Shown: positions 17,219 through 26,573 of the stretch, piece by piece | Position numbering within the stretch: position 1 is the stretch's first letter | Layout: each line of letters starts with the position of its first letter | Assembly (NCBI GenBank): GCA_023389055.1 | Contig: JAEWFA010000033.1 | Coordinates: 1-64,000, forward strand | Direction of reading: 5' to 3' | Length of the DNA stretch: 64,000 nt | Source of the DNA: Pseudomonadota bacterium | Lineage (GTDB): Bacteria > Pseudomonadota > Gammaproteobacteria > Burkholderiales > Burkholderiaceae_E | Program-made: the position numbers and the translations under genes | Notes under the pieces: generated by a model | Database searches by the model: none | What the model was told of the DNA's origin: nothing | Seen by the model: the letters and a program-made list of their open reading frames with translations, nothing else

Positions 17219-18676
17219 TTACGCGCTGCGAAGCGACGGCCGCACGTCGTTCAACGGCGAGAGCATCTGCTCGATCCGTTCGCCGGCGTCGAGCAGTGCC
17301 TCGTCCGCGCCGAACCGGCCGACCAGTTGCAGCCCCACCGGCATCGGCGTGTCGTGCGGTGCACCGCTCGCGAAACCAGCCGGAATCGTCAGCGCCGGAT
17401 GGCCGCCGACGGTGATCCGATAGCAGCTCGCCACCCAATCGATGTAGGTACGCAGCGGCTCGCCGTCGATCTCCGTGGGATAGGCGACGTCGATGGGAAA
17501 GGGCAGCACTTGCGCAGTCGGCAGCAGCCACGCGTCGACGCCCGCAACGAAGCGCGCCATGCGCTCGAAGATCGCCGAGCGCAGGCGGGCGGCGGCGGCG
17601 ATGCGCGCGACGTCCAGCGCCAGGCCCTGCTCGATGTTCCAGACCACGGTGTCCTTCAGCCGCGCGCGCTCGGTCCGGTACAGATCGAGCCAGTTCTCGA
17701 CGAAGTGCTCGGCGCGCAGCACCTGGAAGCAGTCGTCGGCGCCCGACAGATCGGGCCAGGCTTCGACGAGCTCGACGCCGCACGCGCGCAATCGTTCGAT
17801 TGCCCGCACGAAGGCCGAGCGCACCGCGGCGGCGACCGGCATCGAGCCGCCGCAGTCGATGGACCAGGCAAGCCGCAGCGGAGGCGCCGCGCGCGCGGCG
17901 CGTTGTTGCGCTTGCGCGTCCCACGCAGCGAGCCATTCGACGAGCGGACGGCGCACCGAGGGCGTGCGGATCGCGCGGTGCGCAACGCGCAGGTCGGCGA
18001 CGCGTGCCGCCATCGCGCCGATCTGGTTCAGCGTACCGAACACGTTCGGCGCGTTGCGAAGCGCAGGCTCCGCCGTCGAACTGGGCCGCATCCCCACCAC
18101 GCCGCAGAAGCTCGCCGGGTTGCGCAGGCTGCCGCCGAGGTCCGAACCGTCGGCGACGATGGTCATTCCGCAGGCCAGTGCCGCCGCGCCGCCGCCCGAC
18201 GAGCCGCCGACGGTGAGCGACGGATCGAGCGGGTGGCGCGTGGCACCGAATACCGGGTTGAAAGTCTGAGCGCCGGCGGCGAACTCGGGCGTATTCGACT
18301 TCGCGATCAGCACCGCGTCGGCGTCGAGCACGCGCTGCACGACGGGGTCGTTCTCTGCGGGCACGTGATCGGCGAAGATCGGCGAGCCCCAGGTGGTGCG
18401 CAGCCCGGCCGTGGCGTGCGTGTCCTTCGCGCAGTACGGGAGACCTGCGAGCGGGCCGACCGGATCGCCGCGTGCGATGCGTGTTGCGATGTCGTCGGCC
18501 GTTGCACGTGCGAGGGCGCGATCGACGCGCGTGGGCAGCGCGTTCACGACGCGATCGTGCACGTCGATCGCCTCGAAGCAGCGCTCGAGCAGCGCGCGCG
18601 GCGAGTCCTCGCCTCGGTGAAATGTGCGCAGCAATGCGGGGATCGAATCGAAGAAGGGAAAGCGGCGATCGTTCAT
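17219..18676 (-). CDS. Amidase (amidase-signature family)
   Basis: A 485-residue amidase-signature enzyme that hydrolyses an amide through a Ser-Ser-Lys triad. Visible elements are K84 (YCAKDTHATAG), the cis-serine in VGGSSGGGAAALACG (159-160) and the nucleophile near S183 (GSDLGGSLRNPASF). The C-terminal PALTIPAGF and MPVGLQLVGR are typical. It resembles stand-alone amidases rather than GatA, since no gatB or gatC is near. The substrate is unknown. The ATG at 18676 is preceded by GGAGG across CGATGAACG; a longer frame upstream is not conserved. Confidence 0.88.
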   Translation of the reverse strand: MNDRRFPFFDSIPALLRTFHRGEDSPRALLERCFEAIDVHDRVVNALPTRVDRALARATADDIATRIARGDPVGPLAGLPYCAKDTHATAGLRTTWGSPIFADHVPAENDPVVQRVLDADAVLIAKSNTPEFAAGAQTFNPVFGATRHPLDPSLTVGGSSGGGAAALACGMTIVADGSDLGGSLRNPASFCGVVGMRPSSTAEPALRNAPNVFGTLNQIGAMAARVADLRVAHRAIRTPSVRRPLVEWLAAWDAQAQQRAARAAPPLRLAWSIDCGGSMPVAAAVRSAFVRAIERLRACGVELVEAWPDLSGADDCFQVLRAEHFVENWLDLYRTERARLKDTVVWNIEQGLALDVARIAAAARLRSAIFERMARFVAGVDAWLLPTAQVLPFPIDVAYPTEIDGEPLRTYIDWVASCYRITVGGHPALTIPAGFASGAPHDTPMPVGLQLVGRFGADEALLDAGERIEQMLSPLNDVRPSLRSA

Positions 18677-18732
18677 CGGAGGCGATGGTATAAGAGATGC
18701 GGACAGGGCATTTCCGAGGCCGCATCGCATCG

Positions 18733-19113
18733 ATGATCGAGACGATTCCTTCCCGCAACGTGCTGGGCGGGCCGTTGCTCGCCTGCTCCTACGATCCCCT
18801 CACGGGCTTCCTTCGCACAGGCTGCTGCGAAGCCGACAGCGACGACATCGGCCAGCACACCGTCTGCGTGCGGGTCGACGAAGCGTTCCTCGCGTTCTCG
18901 CTCGCGCGCGGCAACGACCTCGCCACTCCGCGACCGGAATGGCGCTTCGCCGGCCTGAAACCGGGCGATCGCTGGTGCCTGTGCGCCGCGCGCTGGCTCG
19001 AGGCTTGGCAGGCGGGTGCCGCTCCCGCCGTCGTGCTGGAGGCGACGCATGAAGCCGCGCTGCGCATCGTTCCGATCGACGCGTTGCGCGCGCACGCATG
19101 GAGCGGCGCATGA
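18733..19113 (+). CDS. DUF2237 family protein
   Basis: A 126-residue protein with the hallmark sequence of DUF2237: NVLGGPLLACSYDPLTGFLR, then GCCEADSDDIGQHTVC, SLARGNDLATPRPEW and LKPGDRWCLCAARWLEA. The function of the family is unknown. A longer in-frame start at 18697 exists. It is divergent from the amidase and overlaps the next gene by 4 bp (ATGA), indicating coupling with the MBL-fold hydrolase. Confidence 0.88.
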   Translation: MIETIPSRNVLGGPLLACSYDPLTGFLRTGCCEADSDDIGQHTVCVRVDEAFLAFSLARGNDLATPRPEWRFAGLKPGDRWCLCAARWLEAWQAGAAPAVVLEATHEAALRIVPIDALRAHAWSGA

Positions 19114-19766
19114 AGGTGCTCGTCGTTCCGGTCACGCCGTTCCAGCAGAACTGCTCGGTGCTCATTTGCGAGGAAACGCTGCGCGCTGCCGTCGTCGATC
19201 CGGGCGGCGACCTCGACCGTATCGACGCGGCGCTCGAAGGGCAGGGCGCGCGCCTCGAGAAAGTGCTGCTCACGCACGGCCACATCGACCACTGCGGCCA
19301 GGCGGGCGTGTTCGCGCAGCGCCACGGCGTGCCGATCGAAGGCCCGCACGAGGACGACCGCTTCTGGATCGCGCAGCTCGGCGAGCAGGGGCAAAGGTTC
19401 GGCATGCGCGGCGCGGCGACTTTCGAACCCGATCGCTGGCTCGTCGACGGTGACACCGTGTCGTTCGGTCGGCAGACACTCGAGGTGCTGCACACGCCCG
19501 GGCATACCCCGGGGCACGTGATCTTTTTTCACTCCGGCGCGCGCCTGGCGATCGTCGGCGACGTCCTGTTCCAGGGGTCGATCGGCCGCACGGATTTTCC
19601 GCGCGGGGATCACGCGACGCTGATCGCGTCGATCACGCAGAAGCTGTGGCCGCTGGGGGGCGACGTGACCTTCGTGCCAGGGCACGGGCCGGTGTCGACG
19701 TTCGGGGACGAGCGGGCGAGTAACCCGTTCGTCGGCGATGCGGTTACGGGGTGGAAAGCGGCCTGA
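19110..19766 (+). CDS. MBL-fold hydrolase, glyoxalase II-like (YcbL type)
   Basis: A 218-residue metallo-beta-lactamase-fold protein. The metal motif THGHIDH gives H56, H58, D60 and H61; HTPGHTPGH and GDVLFQGSIGRTDFP supply further ligands, with the last histidine in VPGHGP. Length and motifs match YcbL-type glyoxalase II-like thioesterases acting on glutathione or related thioesters. Cytoplasmic; overlaps the DUF2237 gene. Confidence 0.9.
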   Translation: MKVLVVPVTPFQQNCSVLICEETLRAAVVDPGGDLDRIDAALEGQGARLEKVLLTHGHIDHCGQAGVFAQRHGVPIEGPHEDDRFWIAQLGEQGQRFGMRGAATFEPDRWLVDGDTVSFGRQTLEVLHTPGHTPGHVIFFHSGARLAIVGDVLFQGSIGRTDFPRGDHATLIASITQKLWPLGGDVTFVPGHGPVSTFGDERASNPFVGDAVTGWKAA

Positions 19767-20167
19767 CGGCTGGGGTTTGACCGGTCCGATTGCACGTGCC
19801 GAGCCAGCGCGACAGCGTCGTGGATGTTAAGACGCAACATCGCTTCCCCACATCTGCGAGGGGAGACGGCCGGTATTGCGCGGAAGCCCCCGCTCGTTGA
19901 CGCTGCTTTGGAGCCACCGAGGTTGCCCCGGCGCTTCGACGCCGGTGTCGTACGCTCCGGCGAGGTAGCGGTGCCTCGATCGCCCGCTTTGGGACCTCTG
20001 GTGCTGATTTCGCGCTTCAAAAAGGAGCGTTTGGCCGTATGGAAGCGCCCCCCGGCCTCGAATCGATTCGAATCGAAGCCCGACATTGCACAGCACCAAG
20101 CGCGGCGTGCGCGGCTGGTGGGGCGCGGGCGTACGGCGGTGCGGGGCGGCCCGTTCAGGCGCGCCGC
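19767..20167. other. 401-bp gap between the MBL hydrolase and glnS without a recognised gene
   Basis: The two flanking genes converge here. Open frames exist on both strands but none resembles a known family or has a convincing ribosome site. Overlapping palindromes occur at 20058-20071 (TCGAATCGATTCGA) and 20064-20075 (CGATTCGAATCG). A short GATGTT/AACATC stem (19823-19841) is too weak for a terminator. Composition looks somewhat less GC-rich than the neighbours. It may be an intergenic repeat or a decayed gene. Confidence 0.4.
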
Positions 20168-21952
<1,785 letters not shown>

Positions 21953-22108
21953 GAACCTTGAGCGGGGAGGGCGATAAGTCGTCGATTGTATCGGCCGCGA
22001 TCATTCGTCCAATTCGCTCGGCTGCACGCCCCACCCGCCCGAGCGCCCGTGCCTGCATTGCAGGTATTCTCATCGCCTGTAACCACCTCCGCTGGAGAAC
22101 CGGCCGAC

Positions 22109-22981
22109 ATGGGGCGTCTCAACGTTCTCGGAATCCTGCTTCGAGAGATCTGCACCAGTGAGCGTGCGAATCGGATTCCGGAACCGCTGTTGATGGAGAC
22201 GGATCAGCAGGTCGCCGCCTATGCTGATGCGGGACGCGAGGCAGGCAGCCTGGCGCCGATGTACCTTTTCCATACGAGTCAGGCGTGCGAGGTCATCCGC
22301 CCGGGCGACACGGTCGTCGATCTTGCCTGCGGACCGGCCAATCAACTGGCCCAGATCGCCCAACTGAACCCCGAAGTGCATTTCATTGGCGTCGATTTCT
22401 CCAAACCGATGGTGAACGAAGCGCGTCGCTCCATGGGAGAGCGGGGCATCGGGAACGTCGAGATCCGATGGGGCGACATCACAAGACTCTCCGACTTCGA
22501 GGACGGCTCGGTCGACGCCGTGATTTCGATGTTGGCATTTCACCATTTGCCCGATGGCGACGCGTTGCTTACGGCGTTTCGCGAGGCGGCCCGGATCCTG
22601 AAGCCCGGGGGCGGCGTCTACTTTGCGGACCTCGGCCACCTCCGCTCGCAGGCTTCGATTCGCCAGTTTGCCGGCCAGTACGCAAGCGAACAGCCAGAGG
22701 TCTTCACGCTCGATTACCTCAACTCCCTGCGCGCAGCGTTCCCTCTTTCGGCGTTTCAACGTGCGGTTCGTGAGCTTTCCGATTCGGTGCGTCTGTTCAC
22801 TACCTTCGTCGTGCCGTATCTGATCGTGATGAAGAGCAGTTCCCGGCGGCCACTCGACCAGGCGCTGCTTCGGAAAATCGGGGAAATGCGGCGATCGCTT
22901 CCCGCGCACCAGCGACGCGACCTGGTCAACCTTCGGCGCTTCTTTCGTCTCGGAGGTCTCGCCAGCCCTTATCTGGCGTAG
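22109..22981 (+). CDS. SAM-dependent methyltransferase (class I)
   Basis: A 290-residue protein with a Rossmann methyltransferase core: motif I VVDLACGPANQLAQIA (69-84), FIGVDFSKPMVNEA, then AVISMLAFHHLPD and ILKPGGGVYFADLG. This resembles UbiE-like small-molecule or lipid methyltransferases; the substrate is unknown. The ATG at 22109 is preferred (GGAG at spacing 10) over an in-frame TTG at 21986. Only 3 bp separate it from the first ABC permease, so it belongs to the same transcript. Within the proposed acyl-lipid locus it is the likely tailoring methylase. Confidence 0.8.
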   Translation: MGRLNVLGILLREICTSERANRIPEPLLMETDQQVAAYADAGREAGSLAPMYLFHTSQACEVIRPGDTVVDLACGPANQLAQIAQLNPEVHFIGVDFSKPMVNEARRSMGERGIGNVEIRWGDITRLSDFEDGSVDAVISMLAFHHLPDGDALLTAFREAARILKPGGGVYFADLGHLRSQASIRQFAGQYASEQPEVFTLDYLNSLRAAFPLSAFQRAVRELSDSVRLFTTFVVPYLIVMKSSSRRPLDQALLRKIGEMRRSLPAHQRRDLVNLRRFFRLGGLASPYLA

Positions 22982-22984
22982 CCG

Positions 22985-24217
22985 ATGCAGCTGTTCCTTC
23001 AGGAGGTGTGGAAGGCAGTGCAAAACGTTCTGCGACGGCCGCGTAGAACGATCGGGGGACTGGTTGCCATCGCGGTCGGGATCGCGGTCATGCTTATCGC
23101 CGGCGGGTTCATCGAGTGGATGTTCTACGGAATGCGAGAGTGGACCATCCACTCCCGGTTGGGGCACATCCAGGTCATGCGTCCGGATTTCCTCGAACGA
23201 GGAACATCGGATCCGTTTTCGTTCCTGCTACCAGTACAGGCACCGCAACTCGAGACAGTGAAAGACGCACCTCACGTGCGAGCGGTGGGCGAGCGTCTGT
23301 CGTTCACCGGACTGATCAGTCGAGAGGACTCGACCGCTTCGTTCGTCGGAGAGGGTGTCGAACCGGAGAAGGAAGAACTGCTCAGCCAGAATCTGGTGGT
23401 GAACCGCGGTCAAAACCTGTCCGCGGCAGCGCCGGACGAGATCATCGTTGGACAGGGACTTGCCGATAACCTTGGCCTCTCTCCGGGAGATCGCATCGTA
23501 CTCATGACGAACGTCACGGCAACCGGGAGCCTGAATGCGATCGAGGTGACAGTGCGCGGCCTGTTCTCGACAGTGTCCAAGGAGTACGACGACATCGCGA
23601 TCCGCGTTCCGATTGCAGCCGCACGATCGCTGCTGCGGACAACCGGTTCGCACGTCTGGGTCGTGCTGCTCGACGACACTGACAGGACGGACGACATGCT
23701 CACCTACTTCAACGAGCGGCTCGACGCGTCGCAGTTCCAGATCGTTGGTTGGACTCGCCAGGCCGACCTGTACATGAAGACGGTCGCGTTGTTCTCCAAG
23801 CAGGTCTGGGTCTTGAAGTTGATCATCACACTGCTCGTCATCCTGTCGATCGCGAACACGATGACGATGAGCGTCACCGAGCGGACGCGTGAGATCGGGA
23901 CCTCGATGGCGCTGGGGCACACGCGGAGACGGGTCCTGCGTGGCTTCGTCCTAGAAAGTTTCCTGCTCGGTGCACTCGGCGCGTGCATCGGACTCGTGAT
24001 AGGACTCGCATTGGCGACGCTGCTCTCGTGGATCGGTATTCCGATGCCGCCACCTCCCGGCATGGCTCGCGGGTACGTCGCGCAGATTTCGATTACGGGC
24101 AGCCTCGCCCGTGACGCGATGCTGCTCGCGCTCGGTTCTGCGACCCTTGGCGGGCTGTTCCCCGCGTGGAAGGCCTCCCGCATGGAGATCGTGGACGCGC
24201 TGCGTCACGCTGCCTGA
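22985..24217 (+). CDS. ABC transporter permease, FtsX/MacB (LolC/E-like) type, 1
   Basis: A 410-residue permease with the MacB/LolCE fold: one N-terminal helix (about 22-45), a long periplasmic domain (about 46-270) and three C-terminal helices in the FtsX domain. VTERTREIGTSMALGHTRRRV is the coupling region and GLFPAWKASRMEIVDALRHA the conserved C-terminus. Such permeases extract lipids or lipopeptides from the outer leaflet of the inner membrane by mechanotransmission rather than forming a channel. No ATPase is adjacent; the likely partner is the ATPase at 34263. Confidence 0.88.
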   Translation: MQLFLQEVWKAVQNVLRRPRRTIGGLVAIAVGIAVMLIAGGFIEWMFYGMREWTIHSRLGHIQVMRPDFLERGTSDPFSFLLPVQAPQLETVKDAPHVRAVGERLSFTGLISREDSTASFVGEGVEPEKEELLSQNLVVNRGQNLSAAAPDEIIVGQGLADNLGLSPGDRIVLMTNVTATGSLNAIEVTVRGLFSTVSKEYDDIAIRVPIAAARSLLRTTGSHVWVVLLDDTDRTDDMLTYFNERLDASQFQIVGWTRQADLYMKTVALFSKQVWVLKLIITLLVILSIANTMTMSVTERTREIGTSMALGHTRRRVLRGFVLESFLLGALGACIGLVIGLALATLLSWIGIPMPPPPGMARGYVAQISITGSLARDAMLLALGSATLGGLFPAWKASRMEIVDALRHAA

Positions 24218-24223
24218 TCGCCG

Positions 24224-25447
24224 ATGCTGCATCCCACGCTGATATTTGCTGCGCGCAATCTGCTACGCCAGCGAACGCGCACCGCTGTAACGCTCGTGGC
24301 CGTGATCTTCGGTGTCGTCGGCCTCGTTCTGTCCGGCGGGTTCGTGCAGGACGTTCTGCTGCAATTGGGCGAAGCGCTGATTCATTCCAGGTACGGGCAC
24401 GTTCAGATCAGCGTGGTGGGCTTTCAGGAAGCTGGACGCAGGTTTCCCGAGCAGTACCTTATCGAGGATCCCGCTGCCGTTCGCAAGACCGTCGCCGGTG
24501 TGCCGAGTGTCGACGGGTTGATGGAGCGCGTGAGCTTCTCGGGCCTGCTCAACAACGGTAAAGCCGACTTCGCCATCTTTGGCGAAGGGATCGAACCGGA
24601 GCGCGAGTCGAAGTTCTCTTCATATCTTCGCGTTACAGAAGGTCGAAAGCTTCAGGCCGGGGACCAGTACGGCGCGCTGGTGGGCGCCGGCGTCGCGCAC
24701 GCGCTATCGCTCAAGGTGGGCGATCGTGTGACCCTTTTGGCGAACAGCATCGACGGCGCAGTCTCCACGCTCGATCTCGAAGTCGTCGGAATCTTCAATA
24801 GTTTTTCGAAGGACTTCGATGCTCGCGCCGTGCGCATCGCTCTTCCGGCGGCAAACGAGTTGCTCGGTTCGCCCGGTGTCAACACCCTTGTTGTCTCGCT
24901 CGCGCAAACCGCAGCCACCCGCGAGACGGTCGAGCGGATGCGCGCTGCACTCGATCCTGCGCGCTACGAGGTCAAGGCGTGGTACGAGTTGAGCGATTTC
25001 TATGACAAGACCGCCGCGCTGTACGAGCGCCAGTTCGGCGTGTTGCGCCTGATCGTTCTCCTGATGCTGCTGCTCGGAGTCGCGAACAGCGTGAACATGA
25101 ATGTCGCTGAGCGTACTGGCGAGTTCGGCACCATGCGGGCGCTGGGTAATCGTCGCGCGAACGTCTTTCGTCTGATCGTCGCCGAGAACGTCATCCTCGG
25201 CTTCTGTGGTGCCGGCGCTGGGGTGCTACTTGGGGTCTTGCTGTCGCTGGCCATCTCTGCGATCGGGATACCCATGCCGCCGCCGCCCAACTCCGACCTG
25301 GGCTATACGGCATCGATTCGCATCGTGCCCCTGCAAGTGACGGCCGCGTTCACGGTCGGAGTACTGGCCACGGTTCTCGCCTCGTTTATTCCTGCTCGTC
25401 GCGCTACCGCGATTCCGGTCAGCGAAGCGCTGAAGCAGTGGACCTGA
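24224..25447 (+). CDS. ABC transporter permease, FtsX/MacB (LolC/E-like) type, 2
   Basis: A 407-residue paralogue of the preceding permease with the same layout: N-terminal helix (about 18-42), periplasmic domain, and a C-terminal FtsX domain with VAERTGEFGTMRALGNRRANV and ASFIPARRATAIPVSEALK. The two share the periplasmic phrases HSR.GH and GEG.EPE, consistent with a LolC/LolE-like heterodimer. Six bases separate the two genes. Its stop is followed after 31 bp by a terminator oriented for the opposite strand gene. Confidence 0.88.
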   Translation: MLHPTLIFAARNLLRQRTRTAVTLVAVIFGVVGLVLSGGFVQDVLLQLGEALIHSRYGHVQISVVGFQEAGRRFPEQYLIEDPAAVRKTVAGVPSVDGLMERVSFSGLLNNGKADFAIFGEGIEPERESKFSSYLRVTEGRKLQAGDQYGALVGAGVAHALSLKVGDRVTLLANSIDGAVSTLDLEVVGIFNSFSKDFDARAVRIALPAANELLGSPGVNTLVVSLAQTAATRETVERMRAALDPARYEVKAWYELSDFYDKTAALYERQFGVLRLIVLLMLLLGVANSVNMNVAERTGEFGTMRALGNRRANVFRLIVAENVILGFCGAGAGVLLGVLLSLAISAIGIPMPPPPNSDLGYTASIRIVPLQVTAAFTVGVLATVLASFIPARRATAIPVSEALKQWT

Positions 25448-25470
25448 GGCGCATCAGCGCGTGAAGACGG

Positions 25471-25500
25471 CAAAAAAGAACCCCGCCTGGCGGCGGGGTT
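25471..25500 (-). terminator. Rho-independent terminator of the PEP-CTERM gene
   Basis: Read on the minus strand, AACCCCGCC-GCCA-GGCGGGGTT (9-bp perfect stem, 25479-25500) is followed by a C and six T residues (complement of 25472-25477). It sits 24 bp after the stop at 25525. Because the permease gene converges on it, it may also attenuate transcripts from the other side. Confidence 0.9.
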
Positions 25501-25524
25501 CGGAGGAACAGCGAACCGAAGTGC

Positions 25525-26394
25525 TTAGCTCTTGCGGCGGCGACCGATTCCGGCAGCAGCCAGCAGACCGCCTGCGATCAGCGCGAGGGCGCCCGGTTCC
25601 GGAATCGGTGCAACCTGCGCGTCCACGTCGCTTCGCGTCACCGCACCGTTCGCGAGCCCTTGACCGCCCTTGAGCGCACCCCCGCCGATGACCTGGACAG
25701 CGTTGTCGCCGCCTGCGGGACACCCGCTGGACGTGCAATCCTGCGTACCAAAGGTTTGTCCGGTGTTGTTGGTGAGGATGTTCAAGAAGAAGTTCTCCGA
25801 GCCAACCGTCACCGTCGAAGCGGCGCCGAGGAGGTCCCCGATGTCGTCCCCCATCCCGCTCACAAGGAACGCGTTGTTCACATCGCCGTCGAATCCGAGT
25901 GTGGCCCACGATGCGCCATCGGTCGCCTTCGCCAGGCAGTCCGCGTAGCTCGTGCAGTTCACGGCAACCGTGTTCAAGTCGGGGCTGTCATCCAGGTACA
26001 GGCTGATGATCGTTCCGTCCGCACCCGCCGGGGCAAACGTGTAATTGAAGATTCCGCTACCGACTCCGATCTCCGTCTTGTCGACGAGCAGCAGGCTGTA
26101 CGAGCCCGTCAATTCCTGGGCGGGACCGATAGGCGCAGAAGATCCGGGGGGCAGCACGCTATACGACGTGTTGAACTCGATCACCCCTTGAACGTACATC
26201 CCTTCCTCGAGGGTGCCACTGGTAAGTGGCGAAGTGCAGGCGATGTCCCTGCACACCCAGGCAAGGTCGTCGTCCTCAAAGCCGGTAACTGGCGAGAACC
26301 AGACGATCGCTGACGCAGACGTGCAGAACGTCGCACCTGCGATTCCAGCCGCTGCGGCAAGTAGCCGCAGTCCCTTCGACGCGCTTCGACGCAT
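25525..26394 (-). CDS. PEP-CTERM sorting-domain protein 1
   Basis: A 289-residue exported protein. It has a signal peptide (MRRSASKGLRLLAAAAGIAG, cleavage near ASA) and a classic PEP-CTERM tail: IPEPGALALIAGGLLAAAG then GRRRKS. PEP-CTERM proteins are cleaved and surface-anchored or released by exosortase; no exosortase is in the window. The body is rich in Gly, Thr, Asp and Asn with four paired cysteines (CTSYADC, CTSSGC) and matches no family I recognise. GGAGG precedes the ATG. A sigma-54-type promoter lies 46 nt upstream. It is embedded in the N-acyl amino acid synthase locus, between the permeases and the flavoprotein gene. Confidence 0.9.
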   Translation of the reverse strand: MRRSASKGLRLLAAAAGIAGATFCTSASAIVWFSPVTGFEDDDLAWVCRDIACTSPLTSGTLEEGMYVQGVIEFNTSYSVLPPGSSAPIGPAQELTGSYSLLLVDKTEIGVGSGIFNYTFAPAGADGTIISLYLDDSPDLNTVAVNCTSYADCLAKATDGASWATLGFDGDVNNAFLVSGMGDDIGDLLGAASTVTVGSENFFLNILTNNTGQTFGTQDCTSSGCPAGGDNAVQVIGGGALKGGQGLANGAVTRSDVDAQVAPIPEPGALALIAGGLLAAAGIGRRRKS

Positions 26395-26439
26395 TTTGTC
26401 CTCCGTTTGGGCAGTTCTCTGCCAGGCAGTTTATTCAAA

Positions 26440-26454
26440 GCAGTTTCCGTGCCA
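26440..26454 (-). promoter_or_regulatory. Sigma-54 (-24/-12) promoter of PEP-CTERM gene 1
   Basis: On the minus strand TGGCAC-GGAAA-CTGC matches the RpoN consensus TGGCAC-N5-TTGC at 9 of 10 positions, with the invariant GG and GC correctly spaced. Its GC ends 46 nt before the ATG. PEP-CTERM regulons are known to be driven by RpoN with the PrsK/PrsR pair, which supports the call. Confidence 0.75.
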
Positions 26455-26573
26455 GTTCGCCCTAGCCGACGCAAGTTGGCGGAAATGCAGGGAAAAAAGC
26501 TGGCGACCGAAGGGTGGCGCGCTGGATCGGGGAGAGAATGTAAAGAAAAGTGACAAGGGGCGAGGGGCGCCCG

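Noticed and set aside
19823..19841. GATGTT/AACATC stem-loop as terminator of the MBL hydrolase gene
   Set aside because: Only a 6-bp stem with a 7-nt loop and no U-run.
26395..26573. Sigma-70 promoter for PEP-CTERM gene 1 (TTGTCA ... TACATT on the minus strand)
   Set aside because: The two hexamers are only 8 bp apart; the sigma-54 match nearer the gene is far better.
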